Positions 1-12,796 are shown, counted from the stretch's first letter. The stretch is 64,000 bases of DNA from Acinonyx jubatus (GCF_027475565.1 NC_069381.1:177314501-177378500); one strand, 5' to 3'. Notes: generated from the sequence alone by a model not told the origin. Program-made: numbers and translations.

Positions 1-911
1 AAGGGCTTTAGACACATTTCAGCAGAAATATGGATTTCTAAGGGAGTATTAATATGAAAATAGAGATATAATGAATCTAAGTGAATGCATTTAGAGACAA
101 CAGCATTCATACTCACAGAGACTCAGTGTTTTTGTTTTTCTAGTTAAAGACCTTAAGTTGAGATGTGATTTAAAATTGATTTTTGTTTGGAAGGACGTCC
201 CAATCTCTATATGCATATAGATAATTATCCCATTGGACTAAAAGAACATATTTGGCTCAAGAGCTTTTGAATTGAGTTACTTTCCTATGCCTACTAAACA
301 TCTCATTAAAGCTTAATGGACCAACACATCTTCCAGAAACCTCTGAAATTGCAGTGCCTTCAAAAACTATTAGATTGCTTAAATGTTGCTATTTTCATTC
401 TTATAACAGTTGTGGAATACGAAGGTGACAATGTTCCTAATCACCATGATCAGTTCCAGGTCATCTTACATTATAAATGGATTATTCTACCTAGGGTAAA
501 AAATATTTACCTAGAGAAATGTACTGCATTGGACATTGAGTGAAATACTTCCGGCACTTTTCAAGAATATTTGAATTCTCAGTATAATAAATATTGCCAA
601 TAGGTTTTGACATTTATGATGTAAAAGATATAAATCCTACTTTCTATGAGTGTGCTCTATAAAATATTTTTGAAAGTCGAAACTCTCTAATTCTTATAAC
701 AATTATTCTTTAGGATGTGACACTCTTATCAAAGAAGTTTCAAAAAAGAGTAAACTTTTTTTTTTTTTTACCAAGATGACCTTAACATTCCCTTCAGCTT
801 GATTAAATTTTAGACAGATTCCTTCCTGATTGTAGGCTCCTGCCTCCTATTTTATTTTTTAGTGTATTTGCTTTACAAAAAGCTCAACTGTAAATTCTTT
901 ATCTTTCCCTT
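1..911. other. AT-rich unique DNA, nothing recognised
   Basis: No gene, repeat family or RNA is recognisable here. A run of about 13 T occurs near 757-769. The open frame at 316-543 has no homology I can see and no splice or codon signal to support it. Confidence 0.5.
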
Positions 912-1264
912 TGAGACAAAAGTCTCCTCTTAGCAACCCAGGAAAGTCTTCCTAAGGACCTGGGAGCCATCTCTTTGAAATGTAAACATCAAGAAAGATG
1001 GTGGGGTCCCATCTCCTAGTCTCTGTTGGAGGCTAGATTAAAGTCTAACTTCCATAAGCAACCATTAACAAACACAGATAGTCCTACTATATTGACCATC
1101 CTCCTCCCTAATGTCCTCCAATAATTTTCCACCAGGTCCTTCCAGCATACCAGCATATAAAGACCCACCAGCCTTTTACTTCAACAGAGTGGGGTTCAAT
1201 CTTTCTTCCTTATTGCAATAGTCTTAAATAAAGTAACCTTTGCCTCTCTAACTTGTCTCATACA
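912..1264 (+). mobile_element. Probable solo LTR of an old endogenous retrovirus
   Basis: The segment has the order expected of an LTR: a TG start, a long U3-like part, a TATA box (TATAAAG at 1156-1162), and about 70 bases later a polyadenylation signal (AATAAA at 1227-1232) followed by a TG/T-rich stretch. No internal retroviral sequence lies on either side, so it would be a solo LTR left by recombination. I recognise the style (ERV1-like) but cannot name the family, and the exact ends and target-site duplication are not secure. Confidence 0.45.
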
Positions 1265-1839
1265 ATTTTTGATAGTTTGTTTGTTTATTTGGATATTTAT
1301 TTTAAGTAACAGTCACTGATATCAAAGGTAATCAAATCTCAATATTGAACTAAAAGGATGTAACTTCACTATATTTCACTGAATTTTATGATGCAATTCT
1401 TATTTTTATAAGTTAATGAAACTTATGAAAGATGTCACCTAGGTCAAATTTTTTAAAGGGACACAGCTTATGACATTCTCCTTGCACAAAATTTCTTTTA
1501 TAATTCAAATGAAAAGCTGTACACTTTGTAACACAACCTCAGTTTAATACAGAATAACTTAATGTTTATTTGGAAAGTAGCCCCAGTAGGAAAAACTGTA
1601 ATATTTGAAGACTACATATCTAACACTAGTTAAACTTCTACCAACTTTCTGTTGTTTTCAAGTAAGGATACTTGGTTTAGAGAACAGAGAAGAAAATGTA
1701 TTATTAGAGCAAAGATCACATGCACACATACAAAAAAACTAGAATCTCACACTCTGCTGTAAATTGATTTCTTATGTGTTACCTTTCATTACAAAGGGGG
1801 AAAATATGAACACCATTTTATTTTAGTCAGAGTCCATTC
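1265..1839. other. AT-rich unique DNA, nothing recognised
   Basis: No open frame, repeat family or RNA gene could be supported in this stretch. Confidence 0.5.
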
Positions 1840-1854
1840 AGAAATACTGTCTGT

Positions 1855-2077
1855 TGGGGCGCCTGGGTGGCGCAGTCGGTTAAGCATCCGACTTCAGCCA
1901 GGTCACGATCTCGCGGTCCATGAGTTCGAGCCCCGTGTCAGGCTCTGGGCTGATGGCTCTGAGCCTGGAGCCTGTTTCCGATTCTGTGTCTCCCTCTCTC
2001 TCTGCCCCTCCCCCGTTCATGCTCTGTCTCTCTCTGTCCCAAAAATAAATAAACGTTGAAAAAAAAATTAAAAAAAA
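1855..2077 (+). mobile_element. CAN-SINE (felid tRNA-Lys SINE), young copy
   Basis: The tRNA-derived head starts GGGGCGCCTGGG at 1856 and keeps Pol III promoter-like boxes (box A-like TGGCGCAGTCGG at 1868-1879; box B-like GTTCGAGCC at 1924-1932). A CT-rich middle, CTGCCCCTCCCC and an A-rich tail follow. A perfect 15-bp target-site duplication (AGAAATACTGTCTGT) flanks it at 1840-1854 and 2078-2092. The intact CpG-rich head and perfect duplication indicate a recent insertion. Confidence 0.97.
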
Positions 2078-2092
2078 AGAAATACTGTCTGT

Positions 2093-3143
2093 CAAAAATG
2101 ATAGATGCTTAAGAGAAATAGAAAACTAAAGAGCAATTAAGGATAAATGACACCTCATTGTCTTTGAAAGACATCTTTTCTGAAGAGTTAAGGAGCACAA
2201 TACCTTGAAATTTTTATGTGGAGTAAAGCCAAGACTTACATATGAAATGTGCAACACTTGGCTAACCTTCTAAATATTGCTAATTATGTTGAATAATTGC
2301 AAGACGAAAGGAACAGTTGGATTTGCATGAATAGAGCTTGGAGTAGAGAGCAGCCCATTTAGAGAACAGCATAAGGAAGTTCCACATAGCAATTTGAGGC
2401 AGGGAAGACAAAATATTCATTCTTATGTCTCTTATATTGACTTGTTTCACTCTAGATTTATGCCATATTTATCATAATTGCCCATATATGTTTCATAGAT
2501 GCTATTGCCTGTATATAAAGAAACAATTCTCTTTCACATTAGTCCCTTAGATAGGCATTTAAAAAATTAATGGGAAGTCATGCTTTGATAAGCATTAGTG
2601 AGATAAAATAGTATCAATTAGTCTCAACAGTTGAGTAAAGCAGGCACTCCTTGGCATGATTTATAGGTTTCACAAACCCTCAGTGACCAGACACAGCTTT
2701 CTCTACAGAACCGCCATCTTGAAGTTGTTGCCCATTTCTGACTATTATACTCATCACCAGAACAAATATCCAAGTTAGGGAACAAATGAAAGTCTTAACT
2801 AATAAACACTAGTTTCAAAATCACATTTGTTGCTTGATTAAAATTCAAATAGCCTTTTCTAAGAGCACTGATTAATTAATCAAATAAAATTGTCATTATA
2901 TTGGAAGAAATAGAAGCTATGTTTGGGTACTTATGTCAATATGTCATAATGGGGAATGGGCAATAATACTCTCAGAGAATGGTTATAGCAGTCCTTAGCA
3001 GTGATACAACTGTGGGAATGTCAGCCAGATTAAGAAAGTTGAGGGGAAATCTTTGAACAGATTGAGAAAGAAGAGAGTTTGGGATTAGGATGAATTGGCT
3101 AACAAAGCTAGTCCAGATTCAAAGTAAGAAAAATATCCTTGCT
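2093..3143. other. AT-rich unique DNA, nothing recognised
   Basis: No coding or repeat signal could be supported in this kilobase. Confidence 0.5.
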
Positions 3144-3150
3144 CATTCCA

Positions 3151-3368
3151 TATTTTTTATTTTTATTTTTTTACATTTATTTCTTTTTGAGAGACAGAGA
3201 CAGAGCACAAGTGGGGGAGGGGCAGAGAGAGAAAGAGAGAATCCCAAGCAGGCTCCAGGCTCCGAGCTGTCAGCCCAGAGCCCTATGCAGGGCTTGAACT
3301 CACAAACCACGGTATCACGACCTGAGCGGAAGTAAGACGCCCAACCGACTGAGCCACCCAGGCGCCCC
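3151..3368 (-). mobile_element. CAN-SINE, reverse orientation
   Basis: Read on the minus strand, the head GGGGCGCCTGGGTGG begins at 3368 and the T-rich complement of the tail lies at 3151-3180. A short duplication (CATTCCA, 3144-3150 and 3370-3376, continuing imperfectly) marks the insertion. Apparent open frames over it on both strands are SINE sequence, not genes. Confidence 0.95.
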
Positions 3369-3640
3369 ACATTCCAATTTTAATCCAGGTATTTATTTTC
3401 CTTCGATGTTTCTTTATAGCTAATTTTGCATTCATTCTCTTTGGTTGTCCCTCTTTTTCTGACTTACAAAAGAGCTTGAGGGAAATAGAACTTGTGCAGG
3501 AGGATTTCTTGTTATGAAGAATTAAAAGCACTTAAGATCATCAGAAACTTCTCAGAACCAAATGCTGTTAAGATATTGAGCCAGTAACAGTTGCTTCAAC
3601 AAATGTGCATAAAATTTAATTTTAAAATTCATATCAACTC

Positions 3641-5180
3641 TCCCGGGTCTGAAAGATGGCACAGTAGGAGGACCCTAAGCTCTGCCCCTCCCATGGATAC
3701 AACTAGGTAACACTCACATCAGTGTAAATACCCCAGAAAACATCCTGAAGACTGGCAGAACAAACTCTACAACTAAAGGTAGAGAAGAGGTCATATCTAA
3801 GATGGCAGAAAGGATGGACATGCAATGGGGAGCTAAAATACCCAGGAGCTATCTCCAGGAGGGAGGGAGCCATGGGCACAGAGAGGGGAAAGAAGTATAC
3901 TCTAACATCAGGGAATCTGAACAGGGAAATGAATCCCCTAACACTTGGCTTTGAAAACTAGAAAGGTCAAAAATTAGAGGGTCATAAATTCTTACAAGAG
4001 GAACTTACAATTCTTACAAGTGGAACTTAAAGCCTGCAATTTTAAAAACTCAGCAGGCTTGGTTCTGGGAGAGCGTAGAGGGTGATAGGAAGCTGAGTCT
4101 CCACCCTTAAAGAGAGAACACAACAAACAATCCAGGGAGATACAGCATAAAAACAGCAGTTTGAAAAACATGTGGGGCATATAGGAGGGAGAATTATTTG
4201 TGAATCTCAGAGCATATCCCAGAGGGGCAGGTTTCCCTGAGGGACTTCTCCAGAAACAAAGGAGCTTAAAGATGCCATTTCCCTCCACTGCCACTCAGCA
4301 TAAACACACTGCCACTTTCAGGAACAGCAGAGTGCCAACACTCACTATCTAACTAGCTTATACCATGCCCCATGCCTCCATACTTTGGTAGATGATTCTT
4401 TCCAGTTATACTTGTTTCATATACTTGTTTCATTTCTGGTGTTGCAGGCCCCTACCCCAAACCTTCCAACACTGAGTCTCCTGACCTGCCTTAATTGTAA
4501 GGCCTCAATCCTGGAGATGGCAGTGGTGGTGGCGGGTCCCACAAAAGACTTATGAGGACCTTGCTAAAACTGCACGCCCTGCTCTGGCCAGCCCAGTGGC
4601 AGCAGCAGCAGCATGTCCCCTCCAATATGCTTTTGGCTAGAGCCCATTCAAACCAGGGCCACAAGCCTGGAAGTGTGCAAGCAGCCCCAACAGGGCCAGC
4701 CCACTCCTGCCCATGGGATAAGGGATAATTACCACACACACCCATAAGGGATAACGCAGGGAAGGCACCCAGAAGTTTGGTGCTATTGCATCTCTGAAAA
4801 ATGCTTGTTCTGACTCAACTCAAGCCTAAGGTAGCCCAAGATGGGTCCACTAATACTCCAGGGACCAAACACTGCCCACAGAAGGCAAAGAGAGCTACTG
4901 CGGACAACTGGACCAGAGGAAAAAGTGGCCAGGACACAACAGCAGAGTGCATGCAACACATATAGTAGACATCCTTGAAGAGCCAGGTTCTGGTAAACAA
5001 TGGACACTGCACTGCAGGGCACTACAGGACTTCTTCTTTGATAAGGTCACTATTTTCAAGAACAGGACATATAGCTGACATTCCTAACACAGAGAAGCAA
5101 ATGCAGGGGGGTAGACAAATGAGGAGAGAGAGAAATAAGTCCCAAGTGAAAGAACAGGACTAAACCACAACAAGAGACCT
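3641..5180 (+). promoter_or_regulatory. L1 5' leader / internal promoter region (decayed)
   Basis: About 1.5 kb precede the first ORF1-like sequence and carry the conserved L1 leader start. In active L1s this region holds the internal RNA polymerase II promoter. Whether any promoter activity remains cannot be judged from sequence; apparent open frames on the minus strand at 3992-5022 are not supported as genes. Confidence 0.6.
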
Positions 5181-5988
5181 AAGTGAAATGGATATAAGTA
5201 ATATGCCTATTAGAAAATTTAAAATGATGATCATAAAGATATTCACTGGACTTGAGAAAAGAGTGAAGGACATCAATGAGACCCTTAATAAAAAATGATA
5301 AGAAATGAGGAACACAATTAATTAAATAAAAGATACACTAGATAGAATAATAGCAAGCTACAGGAAGCAGAAGAATGAAATAGCAACCTGGAGGGTAGAG
5401 GAATGGAAAGTAATCACGACGATCAGGTAAAAGAAAAAAATCTGCAAAATGAGAATACACTCAGGGAACTCAGCAACTCCATCAAGAGTAACATTTGTAT
5501 CCTAGAAGAATTCCTAGAAAGAGAAAAGAGAGAAAAATGGATCAAAAAATTGATTTGAAGAAATAATAGCTGCAAACTTCCCTAATCTGGGGAAGAAAAC
5601 AAGCATCCAGTTCCAGGAGGCACAGAGATCCCCCAACAAAACGAACCCAGGAGGTGTGCATCAAGACATATAACAATTCAAATGACAAAAAGTAGGGATA
5701 AAGAGAAAGTTTTAAAACAGCAAGAGAAAAGAACAGAGTTATACACAACGGAAACCCCATTAGGTTATCAACTGATTTTTCAGCAAAATCTTTGCAGCTC
5801 AAAGGGAGTGGCATGATATATTCAAAGTGCTAAAAGAAAAAAAAAAATCTGCAGCCAAAAATACTGTATCCAGCAGGGCTATCATGCAGAATAGAAGGAG
5901 ATATAAAGAGTTGCCCAGACAAACGAAAGGTACAGGAGTTCATAACCACTAAACCAGCCCTACAAGAAATGTTAAAGGGGATTCTTTG
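5180..5988 (+). pseudogene. L1 ORF1 (RNA-binding chaperone) remnant
   Basis: The stretch follows carnivore L1 ORF1 in order: the coiled-coil-like part (about 5230-5480), the RNA-recognition-like part (about 5540-5800) and the C-terminal domain ending at TGA near 5987. ORF1p normally trimerises and coats L1 RNA. Here in-frame stops (for example after the AATAAAAAA tract near 5296) and small deletions prevent a continuous product. It lies about 380 bp upstream of the ORF2 start. The start of the original ORF1 is not resolved. Confidence 0.75.
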
Positions 5989-6471
5989 AATAGAAAGGAA
6001 AGAACATAGGTGAAACTAAGATGAGTAGGAAGCACAAAAAGCAGTAGAAATAAATATATATGTAAAAATCAGTCAAGTGATTCACAAAATAAAATGATAT
6101 AAAGTATAATACCATATACCTAAAATGTGGGAAGGACAGGAGTAAAGAATGGGTTCAAACTTAAGTGACCATCAACACTAATATAGACTGCTTCATGCAG
6201 AAAATGTTATATGCAATCCTAATAGTAACCACAAATCAAAAACCAGTAATAGATATGCAAATGATGGAGAAAGGAATCCCAGTATATCACTAAAGAAAGC
6301 CAGCAAACCATGAGAGAAGAGAGAAGAAAAGATCAGAGAAGAACTACAAAAACAACCAGAAAACAAATGAATGGCAATAAATACATACTTATCAATAATT
6401 ACTTTGAATGTAAATGGACTAAGTGCTGCAATCAAAACACTAGGGTGAAGGAATGGATAGAAAAACAAGAC

Positions 6472-6690
6472 AAAGGGGTGCCTGGGAGGCCAGATGGTTA
6501 AGTATCCAACTAGTGATTTTGGCTCAGGTCGAGATCTCAGGGTCATAGGATTGAGCCCCACTTCAGGCTCTGTGCTGACAACGCATAGCCTGCTTGGAAT
6601 TCTCTTTCTCCCTCTCTCTCTCTGCCCCTCCCCCAGCTCATGCACTCTCTCTCAAAATAAATAAATAAACATAAAAAAAAAATTAAAGAA
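6472..6690 (+). mobile_element. CAN-SINE nested in L1 ORF2
   Basis: The head GGGGTGCCTGGG starts at 6475 and the A-rich tail ends near 6690. A perfect 13-bp duplication (AGAAAAACAAGAC) sits at 6459-6471 and 6691-6703, and the L1 endonuclease sequence resumes directly after it. The SINE is therefore younger than the L1. Confidence 0.96.
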
Positions 6691-7653
6691 AGAAAAACAA
6701 GACCCACCTATATGCTGCTTATAAAAGACTCTTTTCAAACCTAAAATACAGATTGAAAGTTAAGGGATAGAGAAATATTTATCATGCAAATATATGTCCA
6801 AAGAAAGCCAGGGAAGCAATACTTCTATCAGACAAAATAGACTTTAAAACAAAGACTTTAACAAGAGACAAAGAAGGATACAATATACTCATAAAGAGGG
6901 GTATCCAACAAAAAGATATTACAAGTTTAAATATTTATTAACCCAACATGAGAGCTCCTAAATACATAAAACAGTTAATAACAAACATTTAAAAAACTGT
7001 TAACAGTACAATAATACCAGGGAATTTTATACCCCACTTTCATCAATAGAAAGATCATCTTAACAGAAAATCAACAAGAAAACTGGCTTTGAATGACACA
7101 TTGGACCAACCTTAAACAGCAGAATACACATTCTTTTCAAGTGCACATGGAATATGCTTTGGAAGAGATCACATGTTAGGTCACCAAACAAGTCTCAACA
7201 GGTTCAAAAAGATTGAAGTCTTTTCTGAGCACAACACTATGAAAATCAGCTACAACAAAAATCTGTAATACATTGAAGTTAAATAACATACTACTAAGCA
7301 ATGAATGGGTCAATCAAGAAATCAAAGAAGAAATCCAAAATTGCATGGAAAGAAATGAAAATGAAAACACAATGGCCCCAAATCTATTAGATACAGCAAA
7401 AGCAGTTCTAAGAGGGGATTTATAGCAATAGACGCCTACCTCAAGAAGCAAGAAAAATCTCAAATAAACAACCTAACCTTATACTTAAAGGAGCTAGAAA
7501 AAGAAGAACAAACAAGACCCAAAACTAGAAGAAGTAAGGAAATATTGGAGCAGAAATAAATAATACAGAAACTAAAAAACAAACAAAAAAACAACAAACA
7601 ATAGAACAGATCAAGGAAAACCAGGAGCTGGTTCTTTAGAAAGATCAACAAAA

Positions 7654-7841
7654 AGGGATGCCTGAGTGTCTCAGTTAAGCGTCCGACTTCGGTTCATGTC
7701 GCAGTCTGTGTGAGTATGAGCCTTGTGTCAGGCTCTGTGCTGACAGTTCAGGGCCTGAAGCCTGCTTCACATTCCCCATCTGCTTCTCTCTCTGCCCCTC
7801 CCCTGCTCACGCTCTCTGTAACTCTCACAGTACACATAAAA
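7654..7841 (+). mobile_element. CAN-SINE nested in L1 ORF2
   Basis: A diverged head (GGGATGCCTGAGTG at 7655) is followed by the usual CT-rich centre. A perfect 14-bp duplication (AAAGATCAACAAAA) lies at 7640-7653 and 7842-7855, and L1 sequence is continuous across it. The tail is short. Confidence 0.94.
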
Positions 7842-8151
7842 AAAGATCAACAAAAGTGATAAACCATTAGCAAGATTTATTGAGAGAGAGAAAGATTTTG
7901 AGGAGAGATAAGATGCAGATAAATAAAATCAGAAAAGAAAGAGGAGAAGCAACAACCATCTCCACATAAATACAAAGGATTGAAGAGAATATTATGAAAA
8001 ACTAATGCCAACAAATTGGACAACCTAGAAGAAATGAATAAATTACTAAAAATGTATAACCTACCCAAAATGAAGCAGGGAGAGATTGAAAATTTGAATA
8101 GACTGATTACCAGCAATGAAATTGAATTAGTAATCAAAAAATTCCCATCAA

Positions 8152-8382
8152 GGGCTGCCTGGTTGGCTTAGATGGTAAAGCATCTGACTCTTGATTTTGG
8201 TTCAGGTCATGATCTCACAGTTTGTGGGAATGAACCACGCATCAGGCTCTGTGCTGATAGCATGGAGCCTCCTTGGGATTCTCTCTCTCCTTTTCTCTCT
8301 GTCCTTCCCCTTCTCATAAGTGTCTCCCCCTCTCTCTTTCTCTTTTGCTCTCAAAATAAATAACTAAACTTAAAAAAAAAAA
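8152..8382 (+). mobile_element. CAN-SINE nested in L1 ORF2, older copy
   Basis: A head (GGCTGCCTGGTTGG from 8153), a CT-rich centre and an A-rich tail ending near 8382 interrupt L1 reverse-transcriptase sequence. Flanking target duplication is not clear, so the ends are approximate. Confidence 0.9.
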
Positions 8383-10118
8383 CCTCACAGAAAACAAAAG
8401 TCCAAGGCCAGATGGTGTCACGGGTGAATTTTACAAAACATTTAAGGACTTAATACCTATTCTTCTCAAACTATTCCAAAAAATAGAAGAGGAATAAAAA
8501 CTTCCAAATTCATTCTATGAATCCGGCATTAACTTGAGACTAAAATACAAAGATACCACTAAAAAAGAGAATTACATGCCGATATCTCTGATAAACATAC
8601 ATGTAAACATTCTCAACAAAATATTAGCAAACTGAATCTAACAACACACTAAAATATCATTCACTGTGACCAATTGGGATTTGTTCCCAGGATACAAGTG
8701 TGGTTCAATATTTTCAAATCAAACAACATGATAAATCACATCAATAAGAGAAAGGATAAAATCATAGAATCATTTCAATAGATGCATAAAAAAAGCATTT
8801 GGCAAAGCACAACATCCATTCAGGCAAATAAGCCTCAAAAAGTAGGTTTAGAGAGGAAGTACCCTTATATGAAAAACCCATAGCTAACAACATACCAATG
8901 GGGAAAAACTGACAGATTTTCCCCTAAGGTCAGGAGTAAGACAAGGATGTTCACTCTCACCACTTTTATTCCACAAAGTACTGGAAGTCCTAGTCACAGC
9001 AATCACACAAGAAAAAGAATTACAACGCATCCAAATTAGTAAAGGCGGATGTAAAACATTCACTATTTGCAGATGACATTACAGTATATGTAGAAAACCT
9101 AAAAACTCTATAAAAAACTACTAGTACTGATAGATGAATTCAGTTAATTTGCAGGATACAAAATCAATATACCGCTATCCATTGCATTTCTACATGTTAA
9201 TAATGAAGCATCAGAAAAGGAAATTAATTCCATTTACAACTGTACCCAAAATAATAAGATACCTAGGCATAAGCTTAACTCAAGAAGTGAAAGAACTGCA
9301 CTCTTAAAACTATAAAGCACTGATGAAAAAAATTGAAAATGACAAAAACAAATGGAAAGACATTCCATCCTCATGGATTGGAAGAAAAAATTTTGTTAAA
9401 ATGTCTATACTACCCAATGCAATCTACTCATTTAATGCAATCTCAATCAAAGTACCGATAGCATTTTTCACAGAACTAGAACAAACAATCCAAAAATGTT
9501 TATGAATCTGCAAAAGACCCTGAATAACCAAAGCAATCTTGAAAAAAAAAAAACTGGAGGTATGACAGTTCTAGACCTCAAGTTACATTATAAAGCTCTA
9601 GCAAATAAAACAGTATGGTACTGTCACAACTATAGACACATAGATCAATGGAATAGAATAGAGAACCCAGAAATAAATCTATAATTTTATGGTCCACTAA
9701 TCTTTGACAGAGTAGGCAAGAATATGCAATGGCAAAAAGACAGTCTTTTCAACAAATGGTGCTGGGAAAACTGGACAGCTACATGCAAAAAAAATGGAAC
9801 TGGGCCAATTTCTTATACCACACACATAAATAAACTCAAAATTATTAAGAACTTAAATATGAGGTTTGAACCCATAAAAATCTTAGAAGAGAGCATAGGC
9901 AGTAATATCTCTGACATTGGCAGTAACAACATCTTTCTATATTATGTCTCTGATGCAAGGGAAATGAAAGCAAAAGTAAACTATTGGGACTACATCAAAA
10001 TAAAAAGTTTCTGCTTTTTAAAAGACAACCTACAAAATGGGAGATGATATTTGTAAATGACATATCTGATAAAGACTTGGTTTCCAACATATATAAAGAA
10101 CTTAAACAACTCAATACC

Positions 10119-10143
10119 AAAAAAAAAAAAAAAAAAAAAAAAA
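10119..10143. repeat. Poly(A) tract of about 25 inside L1 ORF2
   Basis: Mononucleotide run at a place where L1 normally has only a short A stretch. It probably arose by replication slippage after insertion. Confidence 0.95.
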
Positions 10144-11056
10144 CTACACACACATAAAACAAATAATCTAATTATAAATGGGCAGAAGGCACAAACAGCC
10201 ATTTCTCTAAAGAAGACACCAGATGGCCAAGAGAAACATGAAAAGATGCTCAATATAACTCATCTTCAGGGAAATACAAATCAAAACCACAATGAAATAC
10301 CACCTTATACCTGTCAGAATGCTAAAAACTAAAAACACAAGAAACAACAGATATTGTTGTGGAGGAGGTGGAGAAAAGGGAACCCTAGTGCATTCTTGGC
10401 GGAAATGCAAACTGTTGCAGCTGCTTGGGAAGACTCTATGAAGATTCCTTAAGAAACTTAAAATAATAGAACTGCCCTTTGATCCAGTAATTGCATTAGT
10501 GAGTATTTACTCAAAGAATACAAAAATGTAAATTCAAAGGGATATGTGCACCCCTATGTTTATTGCAGCATTATTTACAATAGCCAAGATATGGACACAA
10601 GTGTCCTTTGATACACGAATGGATAAAGATGATATGGAATCTACATATAATGGAATGTCATGCAGCCATAAAACGAGTGAAATCTTGCCATTTGTGACAA
10701 CGTGGGCAGATCTAGAGTATAAAGCTAAGTTAAATGAGCCAGTCAGAGAAAAACAAATACCATATGATTTCATTCATACGTGGAGTTTAAGAAACAAAAG
10801 AAATGTTAAAAGGAAAAAAAAAAGGTAGACAAACCAAAAGAATAGACTCTTAAATATGCAGAACAAATTGTTACCACAGGGGAGGTCAGTGGGGGGGATG
10901 GGTTAAATAGGTGAAGAGGATTGGAGTACTCTTATCTTGATGAGCACTGAGTAATGAATAGAATTACTGAATCACTATTTTGTACACCTGAAACTAAGGT
11001 AACACTGTATGTTAACTACACTGGAATAAAAATTAAAAAAAAAATTCTATCAACTC

Positions 11057-12446
11057 ATCACAATAAATACAGATAATATCATACTGGCAGGATGGGTCAG
11101 ATACATTCACTAATTTACAAATCTCTATTCTTGTTTTTCATATATTTTTCTCTTCTCTTTACACATTCTCTTTTTCTCAACTTACATTTTAGGGTTATAA
11201 AAATGTAAAGATAAAACAATATCATCTATCATAACAGATGTCTGAAACTAGAACTCTGGACCAATTGGTGAGGGACAGCCAGTTGTAAATTGGCAAACCT
11301 TCAGGAAAAGCATAGAAATAAAAAGCTTTAGTAGGAAATTCAAAAACACTCTTCTATAATGCCCATCATCACATTTTCCTCCAGTCTTGTTCAGTAATAC
11401 TGACAGTGTGACTAGTTTTGAATAAATTGTAAGAGGAAACTTAGCATAACTTTGAGCAGAGAGCCAACTTAAACCAAACGGTCCTTGTTGAAAATCTTCA
11501 GTAGCTACTTTATTCAGTTACTAAACTGACAGATAGTATCTCTGAGGTTACGACTGTCTGTCTTCAAGGGGAGATTTGAAAGATAGTAAAGGAAATCAAG
11601 TGAATTTAATATTAAAACTATTTAATGTGTATAACTGAATATGAAAAAATTGCCTGAATTCATAGATTGAAGGAACAACTGAAGGAAATGGTTAGGTCTA
11701 GACATAGAGATCTATTGATCTACATGTAAATGCACATATCAAGGGGGGATTTCTTAATAATTTCTATATATAAAGAGATATGTTAGCACAATATGCCATG
11801 GGGAATGAAGAGAGTGTCTAATATTGGTAATACATCTAGAGCATGGCAGTTTTTCCTCAAAGTCTTTTTCAAGGTTTTATAGAAAACATTTTATTATTAA
11901 AGTGACAAAAGACTGAATAAAAGACCTTTATAATATCCAAGTCAACATTTCATAATATTTCAAAGAGAAAGGTTTTTGACATTGCTCACGGAGATGGACA
12001 CTCTATCCGTGGGATGGCTAGATCTATTGCCATGCCCCTTCCACTGGTTAGTCCACAGCCCCTACCTGAGAAAGTATCTCAAAGAAATATGTCCTTGCCC
12101 TTTGCCACAAATGATTGAATCAAGGCTCCATTATCTTATTCTTGTGTACCAAGCCATAGTCTGTGTAGTGGTTAATGGTGTAGAAAGAAATTTTCAATTA
12201 GTGGTTTAGAGTCTTTCCATCAATCATAAACTTTCAGGACTTAGAAGACATTTGGAGAGAATCATGTCACTTTGTTAACAGCAAGTAAATAGTACTGAAT
12301 TAATTTATAGAAATTGGCCATCTGCCACCATACTTAGTGAGACACCTACATATATGAATAACCAAAAATGATGAATCACCAGAAACTTTGGGACAGAAAC
12401 GTACCTACCTAAGAGGATGGTTGTTTATATTGTAATCACTTATAAA

Positions 12447-12479
<33 letters not shown>

Positions 12480-12774
12480 TGATGCTAATTCCCACCATCA
12501 GAGATAATAGGATTATTGACTTGGCCATTATGCTTTTTATAATCTCCTTAATTTATTCTTATGTGGAAGGCTTATTACTATCTAGAAAAATTTAGATCAT
12601 ACTCACATAGAATAACGTAAATGGATAAAAATGCCTCTATGATATTATTTTTGAAAGATGTTGTCCTTTTAGGGACTTAATAAGACTGTAATATATAACT
12701 TGACATCTTACTGGATGTATTCATTAGCCATAGACCAAATTTGTAATTGGTTTCATTGTGAATATTGTACAATG
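11057..12774. other. AT-rich unique DNA, nothing recognised
   Basis: No gene or named repeat could be supported apart from the AT dinucleotide tract at 12458-12480, listed separately. The open frame at 11976-12209 has no recognisable domain. Confidence 0.45.
12458..12480. repeat. (AT)n microsatellite
   Basis: About eleven AT units preceded by an A run. Confidence 0.95.
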
Positions 12775-12796
12775 TCTCAGTTACCCTGCTTTTAAA

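Larger units (their letters stand above)
6371..10790 (+). pseudogene. L1 ORF2 (endonuclease / reverse transcriptase) remnant
   Basis: The frame opens at ATG 6371 with the N-terminal endonuclease motif (SIITLNVNGL) and meets a TGA after about 26 codons. Endonuclease sequence continues to about 7300, the reverse-transcriptase domain covers about 8400-9300 with an intact FADD motif at 9066-9077, and the C-terminal region ends at TAA 10788-10790. SINEs interrupt it at 6472-6690, 7654-7841 and 8152-8382, with stops and frameshifts between. The three longest surviving C-terminal pieces are 9323-9505, 9496-9684 and 9724-10047. It cannot make a functional enzyme. Confidence 0.9.
3641..11040 (+). mobile_element. 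Full-length but decayed LINE-1, with three nested SINEs
   Basis: The element opens with the carnivore L1 5' leader (GAAAGATGGCACAGTAGGAGG from 3651), continues through ORF1- and ORF2-like sequence, and ends in a 3' UTR and poly(A) at about 11030-11042. A near-identical duplication flanks it: AAAATTCATATCAACTC at 3624-3640 and AAAATTCTATCAACTC at 11041-11056, next to a TTTTAA endonuclease-type site. Length is 7.4 kb, or about 6.75 kb without the SINEs at 6.47, 7.65 and 8.15 kb, matching a full-length L1. Many stops and frameshifts make it non-autonomous. An internal A run of about 25 lies at 10119-10143. Confidence 0.93.

Noticed and set aside
1856..1935. A tRNA-Lys gene in the SINE heads
   Set aside because: Box A- and B-like motifs are present, but the cloverleaf is not maintained, and the sequence continues into a CT-rich body and A-rich tail with target duplications.
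3090..3531. Open frames on both strands over SINEs (also at 14404, 44173, 44840, 50162, 52401, 55588)
   Set aside because: They translate SINE body sequence; the same peptides recur at each SINE and have no start or splice context.
6193..6645. A 150-codon minus-strand open frame
   Set aside because: It runs antisense through L1 ORF2 and a nested SINE; its sequence is fully explained by these elements.
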